Shown: positions 8,040 to 16,466 of the stretch, one piece after another
How positions within the stretch are numbered: the stretch's first letter is position 1
Layout of the letters: the number at the start of each line of letters is the position of its first letter
Source of the DNA: CAXXOK01 sp963674895
Lineage (GTDB): Bacteria; Bacillota; Clostridia; Christensenellales; Aristaeellaceae
DNA: 64,000 nt
Direction: 5' to 3'
Assembly: GCA_963674895.2 (NCBI GenBank)
Contig: CAXXCY010000003.1
Location: forward strand, 1,550,001 to 1,614,000
Notes under the pieces: model-generated
The model's database searches: none
What the model was told of the DNA's origin: nothing
Seen by the model: only the letters and a program-made list of their open reading frames with translations
Made by a program: the position numbers and the translations under genes

Positions 8040-9097
8040 TTGAGCAGTGTAAAATCCATAATCACCGGCTGGTGATCGGTATACTGGAAGTTCAGATCGA
8101 CGGTCTGCGTACCGTTGACTTTCACGTTCGCGGACACGACGTAGCCGTCGATCGCATACAGGATGTGGTCTTTGCGGTCGCCGCCGTAAGCCTTGTCCAA
8201 AGCCCTGCAGGTGGGCACGCTCAGGTCATAGGCATAGGTGAAGCCGGGCGGAAGATCGTCCAGCCGCAGTTCGCCCGGGATCCAAACCGCATCGTCCCCA
8301 AGCGGATACCAATCCTCCGCGCCGGGGAAACTGGCGTTGAAATCACCGCCCGCGATCACGTAATTGCCCTGCCTGTACTCGTCCTTCATCAGTGAAAACA
8401 GTGCGTCCAGCTGTTTTTCCCGCTCCGTGTCCGACGTATAAGCCTCCAGGTGCAGGTTGATCAGCACCAGCGTTTGATCGCTCCCATTAACCGGCAGGCG
8501 CTCCACGAGCAGCGCCCGCTTGAGGTTTGCCAGCCGGACCGGCCATCCGTGCGCGTTGGGCAGCGACACGCGCCAGGCTTCCTCCACCTTCAGGTTGGAC
8601 AGCGTCAGAAGCCCGCTTTCCACCTTGCCGATGGGCGGGATGGGATAGGGCACGAACGGCACCTTGAAATTATACGCGAACGCCTTGCCCATCGACAGTC
8701 CGGCCCGGAAATACTCCATCTCGTCCACATAAAAGCTGCGTTTGGAGTTCAGGTCCACTTCCTGCAAGAACACCAGATCGGCCTTCTGGCTATAAAGCGC
8801 GCTGAGGATGCCGGACAGGTTGCCCTCGACCTCGCCCCTGCTTTCGGGCATGACGTCCTTCCCGCCGTCCATGAAGAAATCACGGTCGCGCCCCAGCCCG
8901 CCGTAGCCGATATTGAACGTCGCCAGATGATAGGTTTCCCCGACCTGTACCAACGCGTGCTTCACGCCCGCGGTGGCCGCGACCGTCTCCACGTCGGCGG
9001 GGCGGTATTCCGCGATCCAAAGCCACAGTACCAGCGCTGCCGCCGCGGCCAGAACAACAGCGATCAAGGTGGTCAGCACCCGAAGAAAGCCGCGCAT
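8036..9097 (-). CDS. Membrane-anchored endonuclease/exonuclease/phosphatase family protein
   Basis: A 353-residue protein with one N-terminal membrane helix (about 7-29) and an extracytoplasmic EEP domain. The fold markers are present in order: TFNIGYGGLG (Asn), VFLQEVDLNSK (catalytic Glu), INLHLEAY, AGGDFNASFPG (Asp/Asn) and YTDHQPVIMDF (terminal Asp-His). Such anchored EEP proteins may cleave nucleic acids, phosphoinositols or sphingomyelin-like lipids; nothing here decides which. AAAGGGG precedes the start. It is coupled to guaD by a 4-base overlap, which might hint at use of external nucleotides, but that is inference. Confidence 0.85.
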   Translation of the reverse strand: MRGFLRVLTTLIAVVLAAAAALVLWLWIAEYRPADVETVAATAGVKHALVQVGETYHLATFNIGYGGLGRDRDFFMDGGKDVMPESRGEVEGNLSGILSALYSQKADLVFLQEVDLNSKRSFYVDEMEYFRAGLSMGKAFAYNFKVPFVPYPIPPIGKVESGLLTLSNLKVEEAWRVSLPNAHGWPVRLANLKRALLVERLPVNGSDQTLVLINLHLEAYTSDTEREKQLDALFSLMKDEYRQGNYVIAGGDFNASFPGAEDWYPLGDDAVWIPGELRLDDLPPGFTYAYDLSVPTCRALDKAYGGDRKDHILYAIDGYVVSANVKVNGTQTVDLNFQYTDHQPVIMDFTLLK

Positions 9098-9197
9098 ACA
9101 ATCGCCCCTTTCGGATTTTTACACTATTTACGTTATATTATACCAAATGGAAGATCGGGGAAGCAAGCGGCTTGCTTTAAATACGGGGTAAACTGAA

Positions 9198-9223
9198 GGC
9201 AGCGGGCCTTGCGGCCCGCTGCC
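9198..9223 (-). terminator. Hairpin terminator after xylB
   Basis: A perfect 11-base stem (GGCAGCGGGCC / GGCCCGCTGCC) with loop TTGC, about 30 bases past the xylB stop. The T-run that follows on minus is short (TTCAGTTT), so efficiency is uncertain. Confidence 0.6.
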
Positions 9224-9251
9224 TCCGTATAAAGAAAGGAGAAAGAGGAGG

Positions 9252-10778
9252 TTATTTTGCCAGGCGCTTGAACGCTTCCTTCATATCGGGGTACAGCGCC
9301 CTGAACTGCGCGTAGTTTTTGGCGTACGCGGGCTGGTTTTCCGGAATGGGAAGCTGTTCGCCGCCGATTTTGATCATGCTGTCGCACGCTTCCCTGACCG
9401 AGGGATACAATCCAGCGCCCACGCCCGCGAGGATGGCCACGCCCAGAGCCGGACCCTCCTTGGCCTTGGTGGTGACGACCTTGCAGCCGAACACATCCGC
9501 CAGCATCTGCCGCCAGAACGCGGAACGGCCGCCGCCGCCCGTAGCCAGCATCTGCGCGGGTTTGACGCCCATTTCGTCGAGCACGTTCAAGCCGTCGTTG
9601 AGCGAATAGGCCACGCCCTCAAACACCGCGCGCATCATATCGCGCTTCCCGTGCATCGCGCTGAGGCCGAAAAACACGCCGCGGCAATCCGGGTCCAGGT
9701 GTGGGGTGCGCTCGCCCATCAGGTAGGGCAGGTAGAACAGCCGGTTGGCCCCGATGGGGCTCTTGGCGGCTTCGAGATCCATGATCTGGTAGGGATCCAC
9801 GTCCATCAGCGCGGCGGTTTCGATCTCCGCCTGGCACAGGGTGTCGCGGAACCACTTCAGCGACAGGCCCGCAGCCTGCATGACGGCCATCACGTGCCAC
9901 GCGCCGGGCACCGCGCAGCAGAACGTATGCACGCGGCCCCTGGGGTCGATGGCGAGGGTATCGGTATGCGCAAACACCACGCCGGAGGTGCCGATGGTGG
10001 TAAACGCTCGCCCGTCCGCCACCACGCCCGTGCCGACGGCCGCCGCGGCGTTATCGCCCGCGCCGCCCACGACCAGCGTTTTTTCGGACAGGCCCGTTAG
10101 CCTGGCGGCCAGGGCGCTGATGTGCCCGGTCACCTCGGGGCTTTCGTAGACTTTGCCAAGGTAGTCCTTGTCTATGCCGAGCTTTGAAAGCACCTCGTCG
10201 CTCCAGCGGCGGTTCGGGACATCCAGAAGCTGCATGCCGCTCGCGTCGCTGACTTCGGTGGCGAAATCGCCCGTGAGCATGTAACGCAGGTAGTCCTTGG
10301 GCAGCAGGATATGGCGGCATTTTTCGTAAATCTCCGGCTGGTGATTCTGCACCCAGCGGATTTTCCCCGCGGTGAAGCCCGTGAGCACAGGATTTGCGGT
10401 TATCTCGATCACGCGCTTCGCGCCGATGATTTCGGTAATTTCCTCGCATTCCCTGCCGGTGCGCTGGTCGGCCCAGATAATGGACGGCCTGAGAACCTTG
10501 CCCGCTTTATCCAGCATCACCAGCCCGTGCATCTGGCCGGAAATGCCCAGGGCCGCGATATCCTCGGGACGGACTCCGCTCTTCCTCACCACCGCGCCGA
10601 TGGTCTGCACGGCGGCGTTCCACCAGTCCTCGGGCGCCTGCTCCGCCCAGCCGTTCTCCGGCTGGTCCATCGGATATTCGACTGTGGAACTGGTGATTAC
10701 CGAACCATCCTGATGGAACAGCACGGTTTTGGTGCCGCTGGTGCCCAGGTCGATTCCCAGCAGGTACTTATCGCTCAT
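9252..10778 (-). CDS. xylB: Xylulokinase
   Basis: FGGY-family sugar kinase phosphorylating D-xylulose to xylulose 5-phosphate for the pentose phosphate pathway. The 508-residue protein begins MSDKYLLGIDLGTSGTKTVL (phosphate-1 loop). It has ISGQMHGLVMLD, the catalytic Asp region IIWADQRTGRE, and the C-terminal adenosine loop ATGGGGRSAFWRQML, all matching XylB rather than glycerol or ribulose kinases. AGGAGA precedes the start. It lies 9 bases after xylA, forming a xylAB operon, and is followed by a hairpin. Confidence 0.95.
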   Translation of the reverse strand: MSDKYLLGIDLGTSGTKTVLFHQDGSVITSSTVEYPMDQPENGWAEQAPEDWWNAAVQTIGAVVRKSGVRPEDIAALGISGQMHGLVMLDKAGKVLRPSIIWADQRTGRECEEITEIIGAKRVIEITANPVLTGFTAGKIRWVQNHQPEIYEKCRHILLPKDYLRYMLTGDFATEVSDASGMQLLDVPNRRWSDEVLSKLGIDKDYLGKVYESPEVTGHISALAARLTGLSEKTLVVGGAGDNAAAAVGTGVVADGRAFTTIGTSGVVFAHTDTLAIDPRGRVHTFCCAVPGAWHVMAVMQAAGLSLKWFRDTLCQAEIETAALMDVDPYQIMDLEAAKSPIGANRLFYLPYLMGERTPHLDPDCRGVFFGLSAMHGKRDMMRAVFEGVAYSLNDGLNVLDEMGVKPAQMLATGGGGRSAFWRQMLADVFGCKVVTTKAKEGPALGVAILAGVGAGLYPSVREACDSMIKIGGEQLPIPENQPAYAKNYAQFRALYPDMKEAFKRLAK

Positions 10779-10787
10779 AGCAATCTC

Positions 10788-12116
10788 CTATTGGAAGAAA
10801 ATCTGGTTGATCACGTTCTCGATGTATTCCTGCCTGCCGCTGCCCGGAAGCTCCGGCGCGCCGTTTTTCACGGCGATGGCGGCACATTCTTCCAGGGTCG
10901 CCTTGCCCGCGCGGATCTTATTGCCGATTTCGGTATCCGCATAGCTGGAATAGCGTTCCCTGACAAAATCGTCGATCCGGCCGTCCTCGATGATCGCGGC
11001 GGCCTTGAGCAAGCCCAGCGCGAAGGAATCCATACCGAGGATGAACGCCTCGAACATATCCTCGTAGGTATAGGAAGAACGGCGGTTCTTCGCGTCGAAG
11101 TTGAAGCCGCCCGTCAGGCCGCCGGCTTTGAGCACTTCGTACATGCACAGGGTGGTCTCGTATACGTCGAAGGGAAACTCGTCGGTATCCCAGCCCAGCA
11201 GCAGGTCGCCCTGGTTGGCGTCCACGGAGCCCAGCATCCCGTTCATCGCGGCGGTGCGCAGGTCGTGCTGGAAGGTATGCCCCGCCAGCGTGGCGTGGTT
11301 GGCTTCGATGTTCAATTTAAAATCCTTATCCAGCCCGTACTGGCGGATAAAGCCGATGGCCGTGGCGGCGTCGTAATCATACTGATGCTTCATGGGCTCC
11401 TTGGGCTTGGGCTCGATGTAGAAATCGCCCTTGAACCCGATGGAACGGCCGTACTGCACGGCCATCTTCATCAGCGCCGCGATATTTTCCTGTTCGAACT
11501 TCATATTGGTGTTCATTAGGGTTTCGTAGCCCTCGCGCCCTCCCCAGAACACGTATCCCCTGCCGCCGAGCTTCACCGTGCAGTCCAGCGCCTTTTTGAT
11601 CTGCCCCGCCGCGTGGCAGAAAACGTCCACGCTGTTGGTGGAGCCCGCGCCGTTCATGAACCGGGGGTGCGAGAACATATTGGCCGTGCCCCACAGACAC
11701 TGGATGCCGGTCTCCTTCATTTTCACGAGCATATAGTCGGTAATCTCGTCCAGGCGGGCGTTGGTTTCTGCCAGCGTATCCGCCTCGGGCACCAGATCGA
11801 GGTCATGGAAGCAAAAATACCGCACGCCGAGCTTTTGCATAAACTCGAAGCCCGCGTCCACCTTGGCTTTGGCATGCTCCATCGTTCCCGTATGCTTCGC
11901 GCCGAAAGACTTGTCCGCGGTGCCTTCGCCCATGCCGAAGATATCTTTGCCGTTGGCGCACAGATTGTGCCACCATGCCATCGCAAACGGGAGGTGCTCG
12001 CTCATCTTTTTTCCGTAAACGACGCGGTCGGGATCATAGAATTTAAAGGACAGGGGGTTTTTGGAATCCGCCCCTTCATAGCGTACCTTGGGAAGGTTTT
12101 GAAAAATCTCAGCCAT
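10788..12116 (-). CDS. xylA: Xylose isomerase
   Basis: Metal-dependent isomerase converting D-xylose to D-xylulose. The 442-residue length is that of the class II enzymes common in Firmicutes. Visible landmarks are FCFHDLDLVPEAD (active-site His and Asp), YVFWGGREGYE, KPKEPMKHQYDYD (metal Glu/Lys) and NIEANHATLAGHTFQHD (metal Glu and His). GAGAGG lies upstream of the ATG at 12116. It is the first gene of xylAB; a strong promoter and an operator-like palindrome lie within 120 bases upstream. Confidence 0.97.
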   Translation of the reverse strand: MAEIFQNLPKVRYEGADSKNPLSFKFYDPDRVVYGKKMSEHLPFAMAWWHNLCANGKDIFGMGEGTADKSFGAKHTGTMEHAKAKVDAGFEFMQKLGVRYFCFHDLDLVPEADTLAETNARLDEITDYMLVKMKETGIQCLWGTANMFSHPRFMNGAGSTNSVDVFCHAAGQIKKALDCTVKLGGRGYVFWGGREGYETLMNTNMKFEQENIAALMKMAVQYGRSIGFKGDFYIEPKPKEPMKHQYDYDAATAIGFIRQYGLDKDFKLNIEANHATLAGHTFQHDLRTAAMNGMLGSVDANQGDLLLGWDTDEFPFDVYETTLCMYEVLKAGGLTGGFNFDAKNRRSSYTYEDMFEAFILGMDSFALGLLKAAAIIEDGRIDDFVRERYSSYADTEIGNKIRAGKATLEECAAIAVKNGAPELPGSGRQEYIENVINQIFFQ

Positions 12117-12180
12117 TGGATTATCCGCCTCTCTTTATCTGCATTTTCAAAAATGTAATATCTGGCATCGTTTTTGTTAA

Positions 12181-12194
12181 TGTGCACGAGCACA
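12181..12194. promoter_or_regulatory. Operator-like palindrome at the xylA promoter
   Basis: TGTGCACGAGCACA, one mismatch from a perfect 14-base palindrome. It lies about 11 bases past the -10 box of the xylA promoter, over or just after the transcription start, a usual repression site. Its twin lies at 13683. Confidence 0.7.
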
Positions 12195-12204
12195 TCTTTG
12201 TTTC

Positions 12205-12234
12205 ATTGTACAGCAACTTGCCATTCTTTGTCAA
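12205..12234 (-). promoter_or_regulatory. Promoter of xylAB
   Basis: On minus TTGACA (12229-12234), an 18-base spacer and TACAAT (12205-12210). Confidence 0.8.
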
Positions 12235-12291
12235 TATATTGAATACAGATTTACGCGGACCGCGCAAGAGACTTCAGATGTATGCTATGCC

Positions 12292-13311
12292 TTATAAATT
12301 CTCCAGTATTTTTATCTGATGTTCCATGATGATGCGGTTTCCCTGCTTGGGCTCGCCGGACAGCAGAATGTCAAACGACGTCATGACCGATTCGTACCCC
12401 TGCCGCAGCGGCTGCTGGCAGATGACGGCGCGCATCAGGCCCCTGCGCATCATGCTGACGGTCGCCGGCACGGTATCAAAGGACACCACGCGGACGGTAT
12501 CCCCCATTCCCGTCTCCAGCACCGCGCGGCAAACGCCCTCCGCGCCCGCCGCCACGATAAAGATCGCGTCGATCTGCGGGTTTTGCCTGAGCATCGAAAG
12601 GGTTACGCGGTAGGCGTGCTCCGAATCGTCCATGGCGCTGACGCTCTGGACGATGTTGATATCGGGGCAAACGGTTTTGATGTGCCTTTCAAAACCCTCG
12701 CGCCGCTGGTCGTGCCCAAGCAGCCTGCTGACGCCCGCCACGATGCCGAGGTTGGCTTTGCCCCCGGTGACAATGCGCATCACGCCCGCCGCCGTGACGC
12801 CGCCCGCCGTATAGTCCGAGCCGACATAGCACCGGCGGCAGGTGTTCTCGATATCGGTATTCACGGTGATGGTGGGAATGCCCTTCTGGGCGATTTCGTT
12901 GATCTTGTGGCTGATCCGGTTGTCGTTGATCGGCTGGATCACAAGCGCGGCAACCCCCGCCTGCATCAGTTCCTCGATTAGGACAAGCTGCCGCTGCACG
13001 TCGTATCCCCGCATGGTCCTGAGCATCAGTGTAACGCCGTAGTCCGCCAGCTCTCTTTCGGCCTTGTGAAATCCCTCGATCACGTCGTCAAAAAACGGGT
13101 TCCCCTCGCTGGAAACCACGACGCCGATAACCGGCGTGGTCTTTTTCAGGGTGAGCGCCTTGCCCGCGATATTCTTGGTGTAGCCCAGCTGCCGGATCAT
13201 CCGCAAAACCCGTTCTTCCGTTTCCGGCTTCACCTTTCCGCGCCCGTTGAGCACACGGTCGACCGTCCCCCGGCTGACGCCGCACAGGTCGGCAATCTGC
13301 TTGATTGTCAA
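12292..13311 (-). CDS. LacI-family sugar-responsive repressor
   Basis: A 339-residue transcription factor. The helix-turn-helix is at the extreme N-terminus (TIKQIADLCGVSRGTVDRVL, about 2-21), followed by a hinge and a periplasmic-binding-protein-like sugar domain (PVIGVVVSSEGNPFFDDVI onward). The start is taken as TTG at 13311, with AAGAGG nine bases upstream. The only in-frame ATGs upstream (13347-13350) fall inside the -10 box of its promoter and so cannot be used. It lies between xylAB and the sugar transporter genes and is the obvious candidate to bind the two palindromes; the inducer is probably the imported pentose. Confidence 0.9.
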   Translation of the reverse strand: MTIKQIADLCGVSRGTVDRVLNGRGKVKPETEERVLRMIRQLGYTKNIAGKALTLKKTTPVIGVVVSSEGNPFFDDVIEGFHKAERELADYGVTLMLRTMRGYDVQRQLVLIEELMQAGVAALVIQPINDNRISHKINEIAQKGIPTITVNTDIENTCRRCYVGSDYTAGGVTAAGVMRIVTGGKANLGIVAGVSRLLGHDQRREGFERHIKTVCPDINIVQSVSAMDDSEHAYRVTLSMLRQNPQIDAIFIVAAGAEGVCRAVLETGMGDTVRVVSFDTVPATVSMMRRGLMRAVICQQPLRQGYESVMTSFDILLSGEPKQGNRIIMEHQIKILENL

Positions 13312-13345
13312 GGATAAACACCTCTTGCTCCGTATGAATGCACCC

Positions 13346-13374
13346 ATCATATCGTTATGATGCGCAATTGTCAA
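13346..13374 (-). promoter_or_regulatory. Promoter of the LacI-family regulator
   Basis: On minus TTGACA (13369-13374), 17 bases, TATGAT (13346-13351). The start codon lies about 35 bases beyond the -10. Confidence 0.8.
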
Positions 13375-13747
13375 TTTCCCCTGGTTTTTACCGCTCCCGG
13401 CGCGATACGCACGCCGCCGGACGGAAGTTCCTCCCCAGTCTGGATACAGGTTTTTGAACGGCGCCGCGCCTTGTATACGGCATTTTGCCTGGTGTAAAAC
13501 AAAATTCTCCGGCGATGCTATTGACAAGGATTCCGCATTGGGATGCAATATGGGCGCAAACATGTGAGAATGACGCTGTAAAATATTCATCAATCGAGTA
13601 TCCTTGGTTTCTGCCGACGCTGTCTCTCCGGTTCATCAGATTTCGGGCAAAACCACTGTTGCTTTTTCATTTTATCCTACAATGTGCTCGAGCACGTCAC
13701 TTGTTTTCCGGACTGATACGTCAGTCTTGAAATAAAATCAAAAAGGA
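13375..13747. other. Divergent intergenic region, regulator / sugar transporter
   Basis: No gene is supported here. On plus TTGACA (13521-13526), 17 bases and TGCAAT (13544-13549) form one possible transporter promoter. TACAAT at 13678-13683 is another -10 that abuts the palindrome but lacks a good -35. The rest shows nothing recognisable. Confidence 0.45.
13683..13696. promoter_or_regulatory. Operator-like palindrome before the sugar transporter
   Basis: TGTGCTCGAGCACG, a 14-base palindrome with only its last base off. It lies directly after TACAAT and 50 bases before the ribosome site of the binding-protein gene. It matches the site at 12181 at 12 of 14 positions. Confidence 0.7.
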
Positions 13748-14814
13748 GTGTATGCAACAATAAAAAAGGTTCTCGCACTAGTACTGACCCTTGTCCTGGT
13801 TCTGACTGTGGTCGGCACAGCCATAGCCGCCGGCAAAGTCGGCATCTCGATGCCCACGAAGAGTCTGCAACGCTGGAACCAGGATGGTGACTACCTGAAA
13901 TCGGAATTTGAAGCCGCAGGCTATGAAGTCGAACTTCAGTATGCAGGCGACAACGACGTTCCCACCCAGGTTGCGCAACTGGAAACCATGCTGCTGAACG
14001 GCTGCACAGTGTTGGTCATCACCGCGATCGAGTCCACCGCCCTGGGCACCGTGCTTGCCACCGCCAAGGATATGGGCGTCAAGGTTGTATGCCATGACCG
14101 CATCATTATGGACACGGCCGCCGTGGATTACTACGCCACCTTCGATAACTTCCAGGTCGGCGAAATCCAGGGTCAGTATGTTGTGGATACGCTGGATCTT
14201 GCAAACGGCGCAGGCCCCTTCAACATCGAGTTCATCGCGGGCGACCCCGGCGACAACAACGCCTATTACTTCTACGATGGCGCCCAGAGCAAAGTGAAGG
14301 AATACTTGGACAACGGGCAACTGGTTTGCGTCAGCGGCCAGACGAGCTTTGACCAGGTTGCGACCCCCACTTGGGCAACCGCCGTTGCGCAGGCACGCAT
14401 GGACGACATCATCGCGGCCTACTATGCTGGCGGCACACCGCTTGACGTGGTCCTCTGCTCCAACGACTCCACAGCCCAAGGCGCCACCAACGCGCTGGTC
14501 GCCGCCGGCTTTGAAGCGGGCGAAGGTACCCGATCATCACCGGTCAGGACTGCGACATCGCAAGCATGAAGAACATCCTCAAGGGCTTGCAGTCCATGTC
14601 CATCTTCAAGGATACCCGTACCCTCGCGGCCCGCACGGTCACGATCGTCAACTCCATCCTTGCCGGCGAAGAGGTGGAAACCAATTCCACCGTCAGCAAC
14701 AACGTGCTCGACGTGCCCACCTACTACTGCACGCCGGTGTTTGCGGACGCGAACAACTATGTCGCGCTGCTCATCGACAGCGGATACTACACGGCGGATG
14801 AGCTGGCCGACTAA
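13748..14814 (+). CDS. ChvE-type multiple-monosaccharide-binding protein (frameshifted)
   Basis: Periplasmic-binding-protein-like receptor of a sugar ABC importer. After a signal peptide (KKVLALVLTLVLVLTVVGTA, cut near AIAA) the mature part begins KVGISMPTKSLQRWNQDGDY. Like Agrobacterium ChvE it has DRIIMDTAAVDYYATFDNF, DNNAYYFYDGAQSK and FKDTRTLA. The frame breaks near 14527: the first frame ends at 14569, while YPIITGQDCDIASMKN and the C-terminus read one frame over to 14814, so one base seems missing. The signal peptide has no lipobox Cys. The start is unclear: GTG at 13748 overlaps the SD (AAAAGGAG), and ATG at 13752 is out of frame. Sugar uptake fits the xylAB neighbourhood. Confidence 0.85.
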
Positions 14815-14861
14815 CCGGCAATCCTGCGTACGGACGTTTCGCAACTGATTCGTCTAGCGAC

Positions 14862-14890
14862 GGGGAGATGGCATACCCTGCCATCTCCCC
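14862..14890 (+). other. Stable hairpin between binding-protein and ATPase genes
   Basis: A perfect 12-base stem (GGGGAGATGGCA / TGCCATCTCCCC) with a 5-base loop and no T-run. Such intra-operon hairpins usually protect or terminate part of the transcript so that the binding protein is made in excess over the ATPase and permease. That role is inferred. Confidence 0.6.
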
Positions 14891-14915
14891 TTGCGGTAAC
14901 TAAGGAGGACGCCTC

Positions 14916-16466
14916 ATGGCATCGACGATCCTTCGGATGGAAAACATCACCAAGCTGTTTCCCGGGGTAAAGGCGCTGGACAACGTCAACATCGACGTGA
15001 CGGAGGGTGAGATTCACGCCGTAGTGGGTGAAAACGGTGCTGGAAAATCCACGCTGATGAACGTTCTTTCGGGCATCTACCCGTACGGGTCCTATACCGG
15101 CGATGTATATTATCACGACGAGCTTTGCCAATTTAAAAACATCAAGGACAGCGAGCGCCGCGGTATCGCTATCATCCACCAGGAACTGGCGCTGGTTCCC
15201 TACCTGAGCATCGCGGAAAACATGTACCTAGGAAACGAACAAGGAAAAGCAGGCGTGATTAACTGGGACCTCACCAACCAGCAAGCCGCCAAATACATGC
15301 AGATCGTGGGCCTGAAGGAAAACCCGCGCACGCTGATTAAAGACATCGGTATGGGCAAGCAGCAGCTGGTGGAAATCGCCAAGGCGCTGACCAAGGACGT
15401 CAAGCTGCTGATTTTGGACGAGCCCACCTCGTCGCTTAACGAAAGCGACGTGAAAAAGCTGCTGGATCTTCTGATCGACTTCAAGAAAGAGCATGGGATC
15501 ACCTCGATCCTCATCTCCCATAAACTCAATGAAATCGAGTACTGCGCCGACCGAATCACCATCATCCGCGACGGGAAGTCCATCGAAACGCTGGACAAAA
15601 AGGTGGACGAGGTTACCGAGCCCCGCATCATCAAGGGCATGGTCGGACGCGAGATGACCAACCGCTTCCCCGAGCGCAAGCGCATGACCGAGGGCGACGT
15701 CGCTTTTGAGATTCGGGACTGGACGGTCTATCATCCCCTGTACGCGGAAAAAAAAGTCGTGGACAACGTATCTATGATGATTCGCCACGGCGAGGTGGTC
15801 GGCGTAGCCGGACTGATCGGCGCCGGGCGCACAGAGCTTGCCATGTCGGTATTCGGCAGATCCTACGGACAGAAAATATCCGGAACGGTGTTGATCGACG
15901 GCGAACCGGTCCGGCTTTCGAATATCCCCCAGGCCATCCAGCACGGGCTGGTTTACGTGACGGAGGACCGCAAGGGCAACGGTCTGATCACATCCAACTC
16001 CATCAAGCACAACATCACGCTTTCGCGCATCGAATTCGTTTCCAAGCGCGGGATCATCGACCAGGATATGGAAGGTATCCGCGCCAAGGAGCAAAAGGAA
16101 CAGCTGGACATCAAGGCGCTTACGGTGGAGCAGCTTGTCCAAAACCTGTCCGGCGGCAACCAACAAAAGGTTCTCCTGGGCAAATGCATCTTCGCCAAAC
16201 CCGATATCCTGCTGATGGACGAGCCCACACGCGGCGTGGACGTCGGCGCGAAATATGAAATCTACCAGATCATCAATCAGCTGGCTTCGGAAGGCAAAGC
16301 AATACTCATGATCTCCTCGGAGCTGCCGGAGCTTTTAGGGATGTGTGACCGTATTTATGTCATGAACGAAAGCAAGCTGATTGCCGAGCTTTCACGGGAA
16401 GAGGCTTCCCAGGAGGCAATTATGGGCTGCATCCTGCAAGCCAGTAAGGGGGAAATCAGCGCATGA
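14916..16466 (+). CDS. mmsA: Multiple-monosaccharide ABC transporter ATP-binding protein (GguA/XylG type)
   Basis: Tandem ABC ATPase powering sugar import. The first cassette has Walker A GENGAGKST, Walker B LLILDEPTSSLN and signature IGMGKQQLVEIAKALT. The second has a degenerate Walker A (GLIGAGRTELAMSVFG), signature LSGGNQQKVLLGKC and Walker B ILLMDEPTRGVDVG. At 516 residues it matches the MglA/XylG/GguA family; pairing with a ChvE-like receptor favours the multiple-monosaccharide subgroup. AAGGAGG precedes ATG 14916. It overlaps the permease gene by 4 bases. Confidence 0.92.
   Translation: MASTILRMENITKLFPGVKALDNVNIDVTEGEIHAVVGENGAGKSTLMNVLSGIYPYGSYTGDVYYHDELCQFKNIKDSERRGIAIIHQELALVPYLSIAENMYLGNEQGKAGVINWDLTNQQAAKYMQIVGLKENPRTLIKDIGMGKQQLVEIAKALTKDVKLLILDEPTSSLNESDVKKLLDLLIDFKKEHGITSILISHKLNEIEYCADRITIIRDGKSIETLDKKVDEVTEPRIIKGMVGREMTNRFPERKRMTEGDVAFEIRDWTVYHPLYAEKKVVDNVSMMIRHGEVVGVAGLIGAGRTELAMSVFGRSYGQKISGTVLIDGEPVRLSNIPQAIQHGLVYVTEDRKGNGLITSNSIKHNITLSRIEFVSKRGIIDQDMEGIRAKEQKEQLDIKALTVEQLVQNLSGGNQQKVLLGKCIFAKPDILLMDEPTRGVDVGAKYEIYQIINQLASEGKAILMISSELPELLGMCDRIYVMNESKLIAELSREEASQEAIMGCILQASKGEISA

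Noticed and set aside
6714..8075. A 453-codon plus-strand open frame opposite guaD
   Set aside because: It is antisense to a gene with full guanine deaminase motifs, is His/Gln/Val-rich and has no family signature; GC-rich DNA gives such mirror frames.
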